Source of the DNA: Desmodus rotundus
Taxonomy: Eukaryota; Chordata; Mammalia; Chiroptera; Phyllostomidae
NCBI RefSeq assembly: GCF_022682495.2
Contig: NC_071390.1
Coordinates: 153,984,583-154,048,582, forward strand
Length of the DNA stretch: 64,000 nucleotides
Reading direction: 5' to 3'
Of this stretch, positions 1 to 11,006 are shown in pieces. The stretch's first letter is position 1. Each line of letters starts with the position of its first letter. The position numbers were made by a program, and so were the translations under genes. The notes beneath the pieces were generated by a model. That model was not told where the DNA came from and searched no databases. It saw only the letters and a program-made list of their open reading frames with translations.

Positions 1-355
1 TTCTTGGAAGAAGGTTCATAACATTCAAAACATGTTAAAGCCAACTTTGTGGCCCAAAACATTAAGAATCTTTGTTAAAAAGAATTATTTCTTGCAAACA
101 TGACCATAGTTGTCACCAAACTATCAGACTGGCCAGTCCCTGTCAAGAGCACACTGAGTAAACAGTAAGAGATGAATTAATACATCGAATAAATCATTGA
201 ATAACATAACTTGGCAATGGGGCCTCCCTTGACATCCTATGTAAAATAATTCCCCAGGTCTCTATATGTCCTTTAGTATCCTGTTTTCACCATAGCACTC
301 AGAGCCATCTGATGTACCACATATATATATTCGTTTATAGCCTCTCACTTCCTAC
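1..355. other. Unassigned AT-rich sequence
   Basis: No gene, RNA or repeat was recognised. It leads into the L2 3' end that follows and may include more diverged L2 that I cannot place. Confidence 0.4.
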
Positions 356-475
356 TAGGCTGTAAGTTCCATGACAGAAGAAATATCTGTATTTTGTTTT
401 GTATTGTTTTTTCACTGCCACATTCTAGGTGTAGATAGTAAACTTTCAATAAATATTTGTTGTACGGATGTTTAA
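356..475 (+). repeat. L2 LINE, 3' end
   Basis: The segment reads 'ctgtaagttccatgacag', then a T-rich 'ttttgttttgtattg' stretch, and ends 'caataaatatttgttg'. This is the diagnostic order of the L2 3' terminus (gene-like 'tgtaagctccatgagggcag' through 'aataaatatttgttgaatg'). It is a diverged, non-coding fossil; boundaries are approximate. Confidence 0.75.
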
Positions 476-984
476 GCAAATTATTCACTTTGCCCTGTTT
501 TTGTCTCTAAATTATTCATGTCACCTTGAACTTGAAATGTACCTTGTACAAATCATTTCCCTTTAACCTCCACTTTTAGTAAGTCATCCACAAACTTAAT
601 TGATATATTCTCTCCAGATTAATAATGAAAATCATTTAGCAGTACTGGGTTGGAGGGAATCTATCATGTAATGTCTAGTGTGATCTTGATACTTGCCATA
701 AATTATTTGATAACTAAATCTATAATCATTTTTGTTAAACAGATTTGATTCAATTGTCTGATAGCTTCCTTTATAGTGCAGATTCTGGACATGAGCTTAA
801 GAATCTGTGATAAAAAGCACTTAGTATGTGGAGATAAAAGGCAGGTGGCAGAAATGGCTCATTTTATTAATTAACATGTGGTAGGAACTCTGATTCTTGC
901 TTCCCCAACCTGTAGGTTTATTCTTCTCTATTTCAATGCTGACAATAGCCTTGCAAAGCGGACATTAAATCTATATTTTCAGAT
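476..984. other. Unassigned AT-rich sequence
   Basis: No reading frame of interest and no recognised repeat. Confidence 0.4.
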
Positions 985-1170
985 AGAAGTCTCGTGTTTC
1001 AATTCTTGCTTTACCAGCAACTGATTGTAATCTTTGACAATCATTCTAAGTTTCTGTTTCTTTATAAATAAAATGAAAAACATAACACTCAATGCCTATT
1101 AAAATAGTGGGGACAAAAATTTAAAGAGATTATTTGTGTGAAATTAGTTATGAGTTACAGATATTAGTTA
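985..1170 (-). repeat. MIR SINE, diverged
   Basis: Read on the plus strand it follows the reverse complement of MIR: 'tttcaattcttgctttacc', then 'taagtttctgtttctttat' in place of 'cagtttcctcatctgtaaaat', then an AT-rich 'aataaaatgaaaaacataac' tail. No duplications are detectable at this age. Confidence 0.55.
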
Positions 1171-1454
1171 TTATTTTCCATCATCCTATATGCATTTGGA
1201 CAGGAAAATCAACATTTGATTATTATATTTGACTACAAGAAAAACATTTATACTTACATTTTCAAAAACATTAATTTGTCAATATTCAGATCATATTAAT
1301 TGCCTTCTCCATTCAAAGTAAAACTGAAGTATAAAAATTATGTATTGTGATTCCCCAACATAATCGATTACTGGAAATAGGGACTATTGAAGAACTTAGC
1401 AGGATCTATAATATTCATTTCACTTCTTCAAGCTTTGCACTCAAATAATTTATT

Positions 1455-1690
1455 AGACACTTCATCAAATATGTATCAAGTGCCTCTCTGTAATGACACT
1501 CTGTTAGGTATGTTACATGCACAACAGTTTGTATTAAAACAACCTAATAAAGAATATTTTAATATCACAATTTTAGGGGCAAGAAGACTAAAACTAATTA
1601 AATTAGCATGCTCAAAGTTAAGTTACTGGTGAAGGTGTGATTCAAACCTTTATCTCTCAGAAATCAAAGTCCATGTTAATCATGAAGCCA
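1455..1690 (+). repeat. MIR SINE
   Basis: It follows the MIR consensus in order: 'actctgttaggtatgttac', then 'attttaggggcaagaagac' (consensus 'ccattttacagatgaggaaac'), then 'gctcaaagttaagtta' and 'gtgattcaaacc'. The 81-codon frame at 1387-1632 lies in this repeat and is not a gene. Confidence 0.75.
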
Positions 1691-2282
1691 CTCTACCCCT
1701 TAGTTTCTGTCGCTGTTTGGCATTTGGGGCTCTTAGTTTTTGAACTCTAGCACCTTCCATTCAGGTAACGTAGATTTGAGTTGGGCTCCATTCCTAGTTT
1801 GTACTCTTTTTTCTAGATTCAAGTCTAAATTCTCTCAACAGTCTGGCCATGGAACATTTCTGGTACAGATTTTCCTATGTTAAAAGAAAGCTTTCCACAA
1901 TATACTGATTTAATAGGCTTGAATTCAGCAATTCAGTAATTAGGCAGCATCCAATCTAGCACATGGAAAGGAGATCTGAACTGCTGTACAAGAAGAGAGA
2001 TTTTAATAGGCCAAACTAAGCAGGACCATGGAAGTTAAACTGGGCATTTGCTGGTTGGCGAAGCAGGAATGTTTTACTTATATGGAGCGAAGAGAAGTTT
2101 GGGGAGCTGGTTACTCAATGCGTTGCTGAGCAGGCAAGCTCTGATTGGTTGACCTAGGCCATTCTTTTCTTGGAGAACCAAGCACAGAAAGTTAAGTTTT
2201 TGTTTGCTGTCGTGAAGCTTAGCATGAATATGTAGATGCCTTCTCACAGTGTCCACCGATGGCTGAGAGAGCAAACTCTCTG
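1691..2282. other. Unassigned unique sequence
   Basis: Short frames only, none resembling a protein family. The 3' part may be the diverged far end of the minus-strand LTR that follows. Confidence 0.35.
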
Positions 2283-2445
2283 GTGTCTCTTCTTAAAAGG
2301 ATGCTAATCCTATCAGATCAGGGCCCACTCCTATGATTTCATTTAACCTTAATTACTTCCATAAAAGTTGTATCTCCAAATACAGTCACATTGATGGTAT
2401 GACTTTAACATGAATTTTGAAGGCAGACAATTCAGTCTATAGCAG
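2283..2445 (-). mobile_element. MaLR-type LTR fragment
   Basis: In plus orientation it contains 'gatcagggcccactcctatg', 'ttaaccttaattacttcc', 'tctccaaatacagtcacatt', 'catgaattttga' and 'gacaattcagtctatagcag'. This matches the reversed end of MLT1/MST-like LTRs of the ERVL-MaLR group, a non-coding fossil of an endogenous retrovirus-like element. The far end is not resolved, and the subfamily cannot be fixed without a library search. Confidence 0.65.
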
Positions 2446-2689
2446 ATACTTAAAAACATTTATTCTCTATGAAATACAGGTCAGGTTTTCACTACACTCT
2501 CACTCATGTCCAAGTCAAACTCCCTTACATAAGGTACGCTACTGATCTTTAATGAAAGGCAAATAGAACGGTCAGTATTGATGAAGGTAGCACTATCTTC
2601 TGTGAAGGATAAACCTCTGTGGTAGGTTTGTCCTCTAAAATCTTTAAGTTTAAAGATAACTTTAAAGTTTTATCTTTAAAATAGAAAGT

Positions 2690-3555
2690 GGTCCGCAATG
2701 ACCCCTACATTCTGTTATTCATACTCTTAATATCCCCACCCACATAACATTTGGCAGAGTGATGGTGTGCCATTTTTGGGAGTAGAGTCAGACTGTGTCT
2801 TCCATGCTTTCATCTTAAATGTTCTCCATGTCTCAACCCTTTTCTCTCTTCAACTCTCTCTCCACCCCACTCCATTTACCCCTCTCTCCATCACTACTCT
2901 GGTGGAAGTTAATTGCCACATAAGGAGACTTTTCCAGTACCTATGGAGAAGTTCGTCTAGCAATAAGTTGGATTCCAGCAAACAGCCAGTAAGAAACAGA
3001 GGCTTGCCAACAGCTTCTTTATGAGAGGGCTTAGAATAAGATTGTTTAGTCGGGGGAGCTGGGTAAAAAAAATGTGAAAAAAATAAGCAAAAACAATAAC
3101 AACAACAACAACTCATAGACATGGCAATGACATGATGATAACCAGAGGGAAAGAGGGGTGGGGGTAGTGGAAGAGTGTAAAAGGGGAATAAATGGTAATA
3201 AAAGGAAACTTGATTTGAGGTGGTGATCACACAGTACAATATACAGATGATGTATCATAGAATTGTACACATGAAAACTATATAATTTTATTAACCAACG
3301 TTAGCCCAATACATTCAATTTTAAAAAGTATCAGATTGTGTAGATCCAGTGGAGTCTGGAAATGATGCAGCCCCAGGTGACAAGCAGCCTACAACATCAC
3401 GTGAGATCCAGAGGCAGCACTGATTAGCTAAGCTGCTCCCAGAGTCTTGACCCTTAGAAACTATGAGAGATGATAAATGTTTGTTGTTTAAGCTGTTAGG
3501 TTGTGGGGGTAAATTTTATGCAGAAATAGATAACTATTATAACCCCAAATTCTTT
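2690..3555 (+). mobile_element. MaLR/ERVL-type LTR, split by an L1
   Basis: The left half contains 'agtcagactgtgtcttcc', a CT-rich stretch, 'ccagcaaacagccagtaag' and 'ggcttgccaacagcttc'. The right half (from 3332) contains 'gatgcagccccaggtgacaa', 'ttagctaagctgctcccaga', 'tcttgacccttagaaac', 'gataaatgtttgttgttta' and ends 'gcagaaatagataacta'. That order is the 3' half and terminus of an ancient MaLR-like LTR. An L1 end occupies 3050-3331 between the halves. No internal retroviral genes are present. The left boundary is uncertain. Confidence 0.6.
3050..3331 (+). mobile_element. 5'-truncated L1 3' end inserted in LTR
   Basis: It contains an L1 3'-UTR-type block: 'ataaccagagggaaagag', 'acagtacaatatacagatg', 'atcatagaattgtacac' and a terminal 'ttaaaaag'. 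It is flanked by 'aagattgtttag' (3038-3049) and 'cagattgtgtag' (3332-3343), which match at 10 of 12 positions and are read as an aged target-site duplication. ORF2 is absent. The minus-strand frames of 74-129 codons here are shadows of its repetitive sequence. Confidence 0.75.
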
Positions 3556-3569
3556 CACTTTCAAAATAG

Positions 3570-3995
3570 GAGTTTATTTTACACTTTTAAGGTGTCCAAA
3601 GCAAATGTGTCTAGTAAACAGCTAGCTCTCTCTCTTCCAAGTGCTGATTTAGTAATGAGACAAACTCTGTATATGGATCCACCCCATCACGTGCCTTCCA
3701 GGTTCACTGTGCCCATTTGTGCAAGGGAAATGCATGAAAGATTGCAACTTGGGAATTGTTTATGGGCCAGACCTGGAAGTGTTGCATGTAACTTCCTCTC
3801 AAATGTCATTAATAAGAAGTAAGTCACAAAGGCTCACTTAACAGAATGGAATGTAAGAAAGTAAATCTACCTGTGTGTCCCATGAGCAGAAACAATGGAT
3901 TTGGTGACCAACTGCAGGTCTCCTCTAAAACCGTGGCTCTAACATGTGACTCTCCATTACTGAACTGCAGACTTGAATACCAAACTGCCAGCTTC
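3570..3995 (+). repeat. Ancient interspersed repeat, family not identified
   Basis: It contains 'tttatgggccagacctggaag', 'aacttcctctcaaatgtc' and 'ctgtgtgtcccatgagcag', phrases I associate with a common old mammalian repeat that I cannot name. A more diverged relative lies at 32470-32830 in the same orientation. The frames of 119 and 65 codons here are not conserved proteins. Confidence 0.4.
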
Positions 3996-4171
3996 TTGGA
4001 CATGTCCCCTTGGAGCACTGTTTATCAAGCTCAATGTTATTGACCAGATAAGTCTTTGAGGTCAGATAATTCTTTGTGGAGATGTTCTACATATTACAGG
4101 ATTTTTAGTAGTCTTCCTTCCTGGCCTTATTCACTAAGATGCCACTCACCAAGCCCCCAGCTATGTGACAA

Positions 4172-4207
4172 AACAAAAAACAAAACAAACAAACAAACAA
4201 ACAAAAA
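4172..4207 (+). repeat. (CAAA)n simple repeat
   Basis: Consecutive 'caaa' units ('aaacaaacaaacaaacaaac') between 4172 and 4207. It could be the tail of an unrecognised retrotransposed fragment. Confidence 0.85.
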
Positions 4208-4210
4208 ACC

Positions 4211-5217
4211 CTCAGACACTGACAAATATTGTGCGGAGGCAAAAATCTCCAGTTTGATATTCAGAGATATTGAAACTCACTCTTTCAACAACAAACTCAT
4301 CATCTCTTCAACATATTCACTTTCCTTACTAATTTCCTTAATCCAGGAGATGACAGAAAATTCATGTAGTGTTTCCACATTTCAACACCAAACTGATTTT
4401 ATGCTTGATTCTTTTGGCTCCCTCGATCCTGGAACATAAATAATGATGAAATTCTTGCAGTTCTACTTCCTTCATATCTCTCAAATTATTTTTCCCTTTA
4501 CCCCCAATACTAATATATTAGTCTATACCTCATCTCATAAAGTATTCAGATTACTCTCCCAGCCTCCACTCTCTTTTTCCTCTACTGCCAATAATTAATT
4601 ATTTAAAATAACTTTTTTAAGTGAAAATTTAGGGTGCTGTACAATAAATGATGTGAGACACCAGCAATTTTAATGTTATGCTCTGCCTAAACTGTCATCA
4701 AAAACAACAAAATTGAAGAAAGAATATTATTTAATGAATAGGAATTTTTTTTTAAATCTCAAATCATATACTACAAAGAATACTACCAAAGATGATAAAG
4801 TTTGTAAGATTTAAACTCACAAAATCTAGAACTCTTACATTCCTCTCAAAATTCTAATGGGATTTTTTTAATGAAACTGAGCCTTCCCATTAAGGACATT
4901 TCTAAATTTAGTTTGCTTTAGTTTAGTTAACTTGGACTTAATGAAGAAGTTTAACAGGGTAATGATAAAATTCTACTTTAGGAAAGAGATATAAATAAAA
5001 TATTAGATGAAGTATCATATCTCTTTACAGGTGGGCCACAGAAAAAGGTAGATACACTCTATAATCACCCAGTTTTATATCATTGGTTGTCCCAGGTAAA
5101 CTATCCTTATTCGCCAAGCAGATTATCGTTATTTCCTCCCTTCACAAGGTTTCCAAAAGGACCTCATCATGAATAAGGAGCAGAGGCTGTCTCGAAAAGT
5201 CTTTCTCTTTTTGGTTC
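4211..5217. other. Unassigned AT-rich sequence
   Basis: Several T- and A-runs but no recognised repeat, RNA or coding frame. The 127-codon frame at 4056-4439 has no recognisable motif and runs through the simple repeat. Confidence 0.35.
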
Positions 5218-5996
5218 TGCGATTCAATTCAAATGTGCTCTGGGTGAGGGGTGGGGAGCACATCCACAATGAGAAGTGCTCTGGACACCAGCTGTGTGTC
5301 CCACAAGTCAACTCAGTACCAACACAGTCTGCCTGGAGATTGCATCAGATGCCACAGTTAAGGGTTCAGCCCAACAAATCTGCCTTCCATCCCCCTTCCG
5401 ATGCTATTCACAAGTCAAGGTTGTTGAATTTCTGACACGCTGACCCTAAATCAGAGGTTCTCGCAACTCCCTCGTTTGGTTTGATCAATTAGAGTGGCTC
5501 ACAGAACTCAGAGAAACATTTTACTTATGAAAGGACCAGTTGATTGTAAAAGGACGCAACTGACAGACGCCCAGAGGGAAGAAATGCATAGGGACACGTA
5601 TGGGGAAAGAGCCCAGAGTTTCCAGCTCCTCCACGTGTTCGCCAACCCAGAAGATCTGTCCACCCTGTTCCTTTGCGTTTTTACAGACGTGTCATTACAT
5701 GAACATGATTGATGAAATCCTTGGCCCTCTATGATTGATTCAACCTCCAGCTCCTTACCCCTCACTGCACATCAGGGGAGAGGGACTACAAGTTCAAACC
5801 CTGTAATCATACGGTTGGTTCCCCTGGCAACCAGCCTCTGTTCTTGGTGCGGTCCATAAGTCACTTCATTAGCATAACAAAAGACATGTTTATAGCTTTC
5901 ATCACTTAAGAAATTCCAAGAGTTTCACAAGCATGGTGGCACAAATGGGGAGGAAGACCAAATATATATTTCTTATTATAATCCTCAACATTGCAG
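5218..5996 (-). mobile_element. Solo LTR of an old ERV (ERVL-like)
   Basis: On the plus strand the order is 'ggacaccagctgtgtgtcc', 'aaatcagaggttctcg', 'gtggctcacagaactcagag', 'cacgtgttcgccaacccag', 'gattgatgaaatccttggcc', 'ggttggttcccctggcaac', 'cattagcataac', 'aaattccaagagtttcac' and 'aaatatatatttcttattat'. I recognise this series as the reverse complement of a widespread eutherian LTR whose exact name I cannot give. No retroviral genes adjoin it. Frames at 5129-5765 are shadows. Ends are approximate. Confidence 0.6.
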
Positions 5997-6755
5997 TCCC
6001 TGAACTAGGTTTATTATTATGGCATGGCAGAAAGACTGCACTGAATATGGAAATTAGCGGTTGTATCCACCTTTGCCAGCAGGTTATCTTCATGTTAGAA
6101 AAGAGGAAAATTCTAAGTCACAAGACACGCTCTCTGCACAGGCAAATGTTTGTCATCTAGAGAGAAAAATGAATCGGGGGAGAGACCAAGGTAGAAAGAA
6201 AACAAACAAACAAAAAAACCCCCCACAAAAATCTGCAAGACTTCACTCTGAATCCACGGCACTTTCAATTTATAGGAAGCCGAATCAAAGCAAAAAGGCA
6301 AAGGAATGTTGAGAAAGTTCCCATAGACTCAAGCTGCCTGTAATAACTGTTCATTCTCCAGGCATATCTTACATTATTTATAGAAGAATAAATTATCTGA
6401 TCCCAGAAGTACAACCTCAATTCAAATATAAGTAGTAATTTAAAAATATCTATGTAAAATTACCATACTAAAAAGGAGAGAAAAACCACAAATCAAAGGT
6501 AGCTGATGAGCACTTGAGAAAAAGTTTGTATGTACTTAGTGAAAACTGTGACTAAGATTTCTTGAACTAAAGCATGGCTTAGGAGAAAACATTATATGTG
6601 TAAAAATAAATACTTAAGGCAGAGATGCAAGATATTGACAAAGAAATTATGTAACAACAGAGAGACCCCAACAATGAGTGTTATTCACTAAGGAAAAAAG
6701 GCAGAGGCGGAATTCCAAAACTGAAGGTAAAAACAGGATTTATGGACATCCTGGG
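5997..6755. other. Unassigned sequence with A-rich tracts
   Basis: Contains the A/C-rich tract 'aaacaaacaaacaaaaaaac' near 6200. The frames of 62-83 codons overlap on both strands and none looks like a protein. Confidence 0.35.
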
Positions 6756-7030
6756 TTTACATGTGGCCTCTGCAGCATGACAGTTTGCTTCTGTGGACAC
6801 TGGTTGTCACCAAAGAGAATGTCTCAAAATAACAAGCTGAAGCCGTGTGGCCTTTCTAACCAAGTCTTGCACTCTGATGGTTAGAGCCACATACTGTGTT
6901 AGCCCAGGTTCAAGGGGAGCAGGAATACCGTGCAGGCTGACAAGGTCCTATTGTACAAGAGCATGTGAAATGAAAGGTATCGTTTCATCCATCTTTGGAA
7001 AATACAATCTGCCAGGGCAAGATACTTAGG
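6756..7030. repeat. Possible ancient repeat, family not identified
   Basis: The phrase 'agcccaggttcaaggggagc' and the closing 'acaatctgccaggg' resemble an old interspersed mammalian repeat. Divergence is high and the orientation and name are not secure. Frames of 60 and 68 codons here look like chance. Confidence 0.3.
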
Positions 7031-7886
7031 GGCCACCTAGAAATAAGTTTTTCACTCACAGGGGACATCCATCAGTTGTGTTTTACAAAGAGGACAGAAA
7101 AGTAATGTGAAAAAAGATATATTTATAAGTGAAGGTCAGTTGGAAAATCTGTTACTATAAACTGATTACTCCATTTTTCAAAAAAGTCAGTGAGAATTCA
7201 ATAGAAACTACTTAAAATTGTTAAGTAAAAGGAGTACAAGTGTTTTGTTTAAGGTATAAATATCACCATCAGGAGAGCTATAAACGATGTGATCCAATTG
7301 TGGAGGTTAATGTGAAAATGTCTAATATTCTCACTAGGCTCTCTTTTGGAAAAGAATAATATGCAGATGCTTTAGGTCAGTGTCCTCATTTCTTCATTTC
7401 TTCCCTTTTGTTAGTTACACATTGCAGGTGAAAAAACAGCTCTCGAATGCTAGAAAGTGTTGCGTTTATCATTCGCAGAAATAATAACACTGGAAACAAC
7501 ACGCTTCTTGCATTTTACTCCTGGCTGTTGTGTTTTGTTTTTAATAAATGCTCTGTCTCCAAGGTTCCATGTTTCTTTCGCATTATGTAAGATTACTTTC
7601 TGATTTACTCAAGCCAAGAAAGAGGTGAGTTAAGTTAGAAACTGAGATACATGTTGCAAAGGACCTTCCTACTCTACAGCAGCACTGAGGAGATGAGCAG
7701 AAAGTGATTGTAAAAGGAGAGAGGAAGCAAATGGCCGGCTTCAGGTATGGTAATGTGATAGAATGAGTCATTCGCATGCACTCAGTCATAGCAGCAAACA
7801 ATAAGGTTTTGGGGAATAAAGATAAGTGTGAATATGGAGATTGATGTGAATTGTAGAAAATTAATTGAAAAACAAAAATCCCTAAA
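7031..7886. other. Unassigned unique sequence
   Basis: No recognised repeat or gene. The minus-strand 72-codon frame at 7583-7801 has no motif. Confidence 0.4.
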
Positions 7887-8705
7887 GTAATGTGTTAGGA
7901 ACTGCCCTGCCTGGTTTCACAGGCTGTAACCCCCATGGTTAAGGCTGAGTCAGAGTTGGGACCATAAGCCACGAAGGAGACAAAGCTTATCTCCCTGGCA
8001 GGTGTTCCACCTCTGCCCTCTTCACCCTGCTTGGCCCTGAGCTTGACCATTTAGCCAATGATGGGTAAGAATCCTCAAGGGAGGATCAAACTAAGACAGG
8101 CTCTGGTCACCAGGAATAAGCTTGCAGGGAAGGACTTGGGGGGCTGTAGAAAAAGGGGGTGATGGACCCTCGCCCCTCTTTGACATAGCCTGAGTCCTCA
8201 TTCTGTCTGCAAGAAGTCTCCTAATCTCTTGGCTGCCTTACTTCCCCTGCCTGACTTAAGCCTGAAGCAATAACAGAGGTCAGTGCAGTCCTGTGCTGGG
8301 AGGGGCGGATTCCCTGGGGAATCAGGCCTAAGAAAAAATGCATACAATCCTGTGAAACCTGCTTAATTTATACCCTCAGCTTAAAAGATAAGGGTCCAGA
8401 CCTGAGATGAGTCTGGCGCCTAAAGTTTTATGGCCCTCTAACTAATTGGCTGTAACTCAGAATAAGCCCTCAAAATTCTCTGTAAATCATGTATTGTTTA
8501 ACCCTTACTGGCTGACAATGATTGATGAGCTTTAATCTGTATTCCTGTGCGAATGAACCTAATAAAAGCCCCTGGAGAGAGAGGCTCTGGGCCCTTCTCC
8601 TTTGAGAGATCAGCCACCTCTCCGCCCCAAGCAGATCATGTCTTGGTAGACTTATTCTTCTTCCATGGTGGATGGGGGCTGCGTTAAAGCCCCCCGACAG
8701 TAATG
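7887..8705 (+). mobile_element. Complete solo ERV LTR (807 bp) with 6-bp duplication
   Basis: The LTR runs from TGTTAGG (7893) to CCGACA (8699), so it has the canonical TG...CA ends and a short inverted terminal repeat. It is bounded on both sides by GTAATG (7887-7892 and 8700-8705). A 6-bp duplication is typical of betaretrovirus-like (class II) integrases; 4 bp is usual for class I and 5 bp for ERVL. The 3' third has a polyadenylation signal and a C-rich end. No gag, pol or env follows, so this is the usual remnant of recombination between the two LTRs of a provirus. The intact duplication implies moderate age. Confidence 0.85.
8561..8566 (+). promoter_or_regulatory. Polyadenylation signal within the solo LTR
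   Basis: AATAAA in the context 'cctaataaaagcccctgg', placed in the 3' third of the LTR where retroviral R regions carry it. Any modern use is speculative. Confidence 0.55.
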
Positions 8706-8791
8706 TTAATGGAAATTGCTAGGAAAGAATATCAGGTAAACCTAGTATTGATAACAAATAGTATTAATAATCATACATATCTGATTTATTT

Positions 8792-9030
8792 AAAAGTTAC
8801 TTATTCAGCCCTGGCTGGTGTGTCTCAGTGGATTGAGTGTCAGCCTGCACAGCAGAGGGTCAACAGTTCAGTCCCCAGTCAGAGCACATGCCTGGGTTGC
8901 GGGCCAGGTCCCCAGTGTGGGGCCTATAAGAGGCACCCAAACATTGATGTTTCTCTCCCTCTCTTCCTCCCTCCCTTCCCCCTCTCTAAAAATAAATAAA
9001 TAAAATCTTTTTAAAAAGTTACTTATTCAG
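8792..9030 (+). mobile_element. VES SINE with 17-bp duplications
   Basis: The SINE occupies 8809-9013 between two copies of AAAAGTTACTTATTCAG (8792-8808 and 9014-9030). The tRNA-derived head has an A box-like 'tgtctcagtgg' (8821-8831) and a B box-like 'agttcagtccc' (8865-8875). A body with 'cctgggttgcgggccaggtc', a pyrimidine block and an AATAAATAAAATC tail follow. Pol III transcription and L1-driven mobilisation are known for this class. The perfect duplication marks it as one of the younger insertions. Frames of 98 and 61 codons here lie in the SINE. Confidence 0.97.
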
Positions 9031-9555
9031 GAAGAAAACATATTCTCTCCCATTTCAATCAAAAAGCGTTAAGGCTAACTAACTGTGAAAGGCTCAAAAT
9101 TTGCATAATGTCTCAGTTCAATTTGTCCTTAGAGTTGCCTCAGTTAATTGTTTGAGCTGAGCATTCCACAAAAGCTCTGTAAAATCAGCCCTTCGGAGCT
9201 GTAAAATTTAGGATACTTGTTGTGGTCAGTGTTCAGTGTAAAATGCCTTAGTGCTGGTGTAGTGTACCTGGAAATATCAAAGCATACGATATAAATAAGG
9301 CAGCATCTAAAACATCCCTTTCTACTTCATCCTTGTTATGTGCATAGTCGTAACATTGGGAAGAAGAAACTTAGAAGGTTATTTAAATATTTTAACTTAC
9401 AATCTTTATGAATGTGGTTCAAAGACTGGAGCCCTTAGGTTAACAATATCTTGCGCCAATAAAATGTCCCCCAAAAATTCTGGCCAAAAGTCATGGTTAC
9501 AATAACAGGAGTAGGAGATTCCATATCACTAACAAATGTGAATATGACTAAGTTT
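9031..9555. other. Unassigned unique sequence
   Basis: No recognised repeat, gene or RNA. Confidence 0.4.
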
Positions 9556-9559
9556 GAGC

Positions 9560-10101
9560 CAGACCATGGAAGCTTTCATGCTCCAGCTTGACTAAATGTT
9601 AGGCAGGTTTCTCCTTAGCTATAGGCCCTTGACATCCCTTTTACAGAGCATTCGCTCTAGAAAAATTACAATCGTGAATTCTTTCTCTGCTTTGAAATCT
9701 ATGCAAATCTTCTCCTATTTCTTGCTCATTTCAAGTGCCTGGGAATGTCTTTCTCAAGGACTTTAGACCCACGCTTTTGAAATGTAACTATCAAAGGAGA
9801 CAGCATCCTGACCTCCCATTTTTTGTGAGATAGTGGAAGCCAAACTTCAAAGGTGTCAATCACAAACATAGAATGCCTAATCAAGTAAAAAATATGTTTA
9901 GACTCAGGACTAACTCATGGGACTGGACACATTCCATTGGTCCGCCTCCATCCTGAATTCCTCCACTACTTTTTCACTAACTAACCCCGGTGCTTAAAAA
10001 AATTCCACCGATTTTTGCAGGGGAGTTGAATTCAGTCTCTCTCTCCTATTGCAACAGTTGTGAACGACGTCTTCTTTGTCCGCTGCGATTTTACTTTGAC
10101 A
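9560..10101 (+). mobile_element. Probable old ERV LTR
   Basis: The 3' part has the look of an ERV promoter and R/U5 region: 'ggtgcttaaaaaaattcc' (TATA-like), 'ggggagttgaattcagtc', 'ctctcctattgcaacagttg' and an end in 'ttactttgaca'. Upstream, 'gaagccaaacttcaaaggtg' and 'gtcaatcacaaac' fit the U3 of MER-type ERV1 LTRs as I remember them. The left edge is undefined. AACTCA follows the CA end and also occurs just before 'tgggactgg' near 9918; I do not rely on it as a duplication. Confidence 0.45.
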
Positions 10102-10748
10102 AACTCAAGATGAATGCAATATGGACCAGAGAACACATAGACCTAGCTGAATATACTTTGTGAATGTTGAGAATATTTTTTAAATTTTTAACAACTCTCA
10201 AAAATACAAAGTATCTAAGTCATTCATTCATAGTCTGTGGTAATCAGCAATAACTAATGGCATGACTATAAATATCTAGAATAGCTGCTATGTAAGAGAT
10301 GTAGCAAGATACTGAGAGAATGTGGACTATGAAGATTGTGTATAGTTAGTAGATTTCTAAAAAAATAGGAGTAAAGATATCAATGGACAGCGGAAAGTTG
10401 CTTTGCTTTTGAGTCAAAAAAAATACCATATTTAATATTAGAATTTTGACTGCTTGGCAGCAAATTATAAACTAATATTCTATATTTTATAGAAGTAGAA
10501 ATGCTTTATCTTAATAATAAAGTTAACAAAATAAAAATTTGAATTCTAATGTTATCACTAATTTAAAAAGTATATTTACTCAAAGAATATATTGCTTTAT
10601 TTTATGTACATATTTTTCTTCATTAAAGACTTTAGTGGCTGTCTCCATCTGATACTATTGTTGGATTTCATACCATATAATGTTCAAATGAAATTTCAAA
10701 ATCTTTCCAGAACTATATGAATCATAAACTTTGTTGCTTTGTTTGTCC
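10102..10748. other. Unassigned AT-rich sequence
   Basis: No recognised element and no significant reading frame. Confidence 0.4.
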
Positions 10749-11006
10749 GGTGGGCTCACTTTATTATTTTTAAAAATCTCCCCCCAGGTATGTTATTATT
10801 GATTTTAGGGAGAGAACAAGGGAGGGGGAGAGAGAGAGAGAAACACTGATCGGTTGCCTCCCGTATGCGTATAGACACTGACTGGGGATTGAACCTGCAG
10901 CCTAGATTTTCCCTCTGACTGGGAATTCACCTCAGGGTCCACAATGGTGTACAAGACAATGATCCAACCAACCGAGCCACCCGGCAAGGGCTGGTAGGCT
11001 CATTTT
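10749..11006 (-). mobile_element. VES SINE, older subfamily
   Basis: The SINE is 10763-10992, inverted: the plus strand reads tail ('attgattttagggagag'), purine block, 'ggttgcctcccgtatgcg' and the tRNA-like head in reverse ('caaccgagccacccggcaag'). It belongs to a VES type with a second 'gcaggttcaatcccc' motif, shared with the copy at 62049. Flanks GGTGGGCTCACTTT (10749-10762) and GGTAGGCTCATTTT (10993-11006) match at 12 of 14 positions. Confidence 0.93.

Noticed and set aside
2850..3270. Minus-strand frames of 129 and 74 codons rich in Leu, Phe and Pro
   Set aside because: They are read from the reverse of an L1 3' end and a CT-rich LTR segment; composition, not coding, keeps them open.
8809..8885. 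tRNA-like sequence with A and B boxes
   Set aside because: It is the tRNA-derived head of a VES SINE, not a functional tRNA gene; the cloverleaf is not preserved and the SINE body follows directly.
9918..10101. Short 184-bp LTR bounded by AACTCA
   Set aside because: The 6-bp match is too short to trust, the implied LTR is too small, and LTR-like sequence continues upstream of it.
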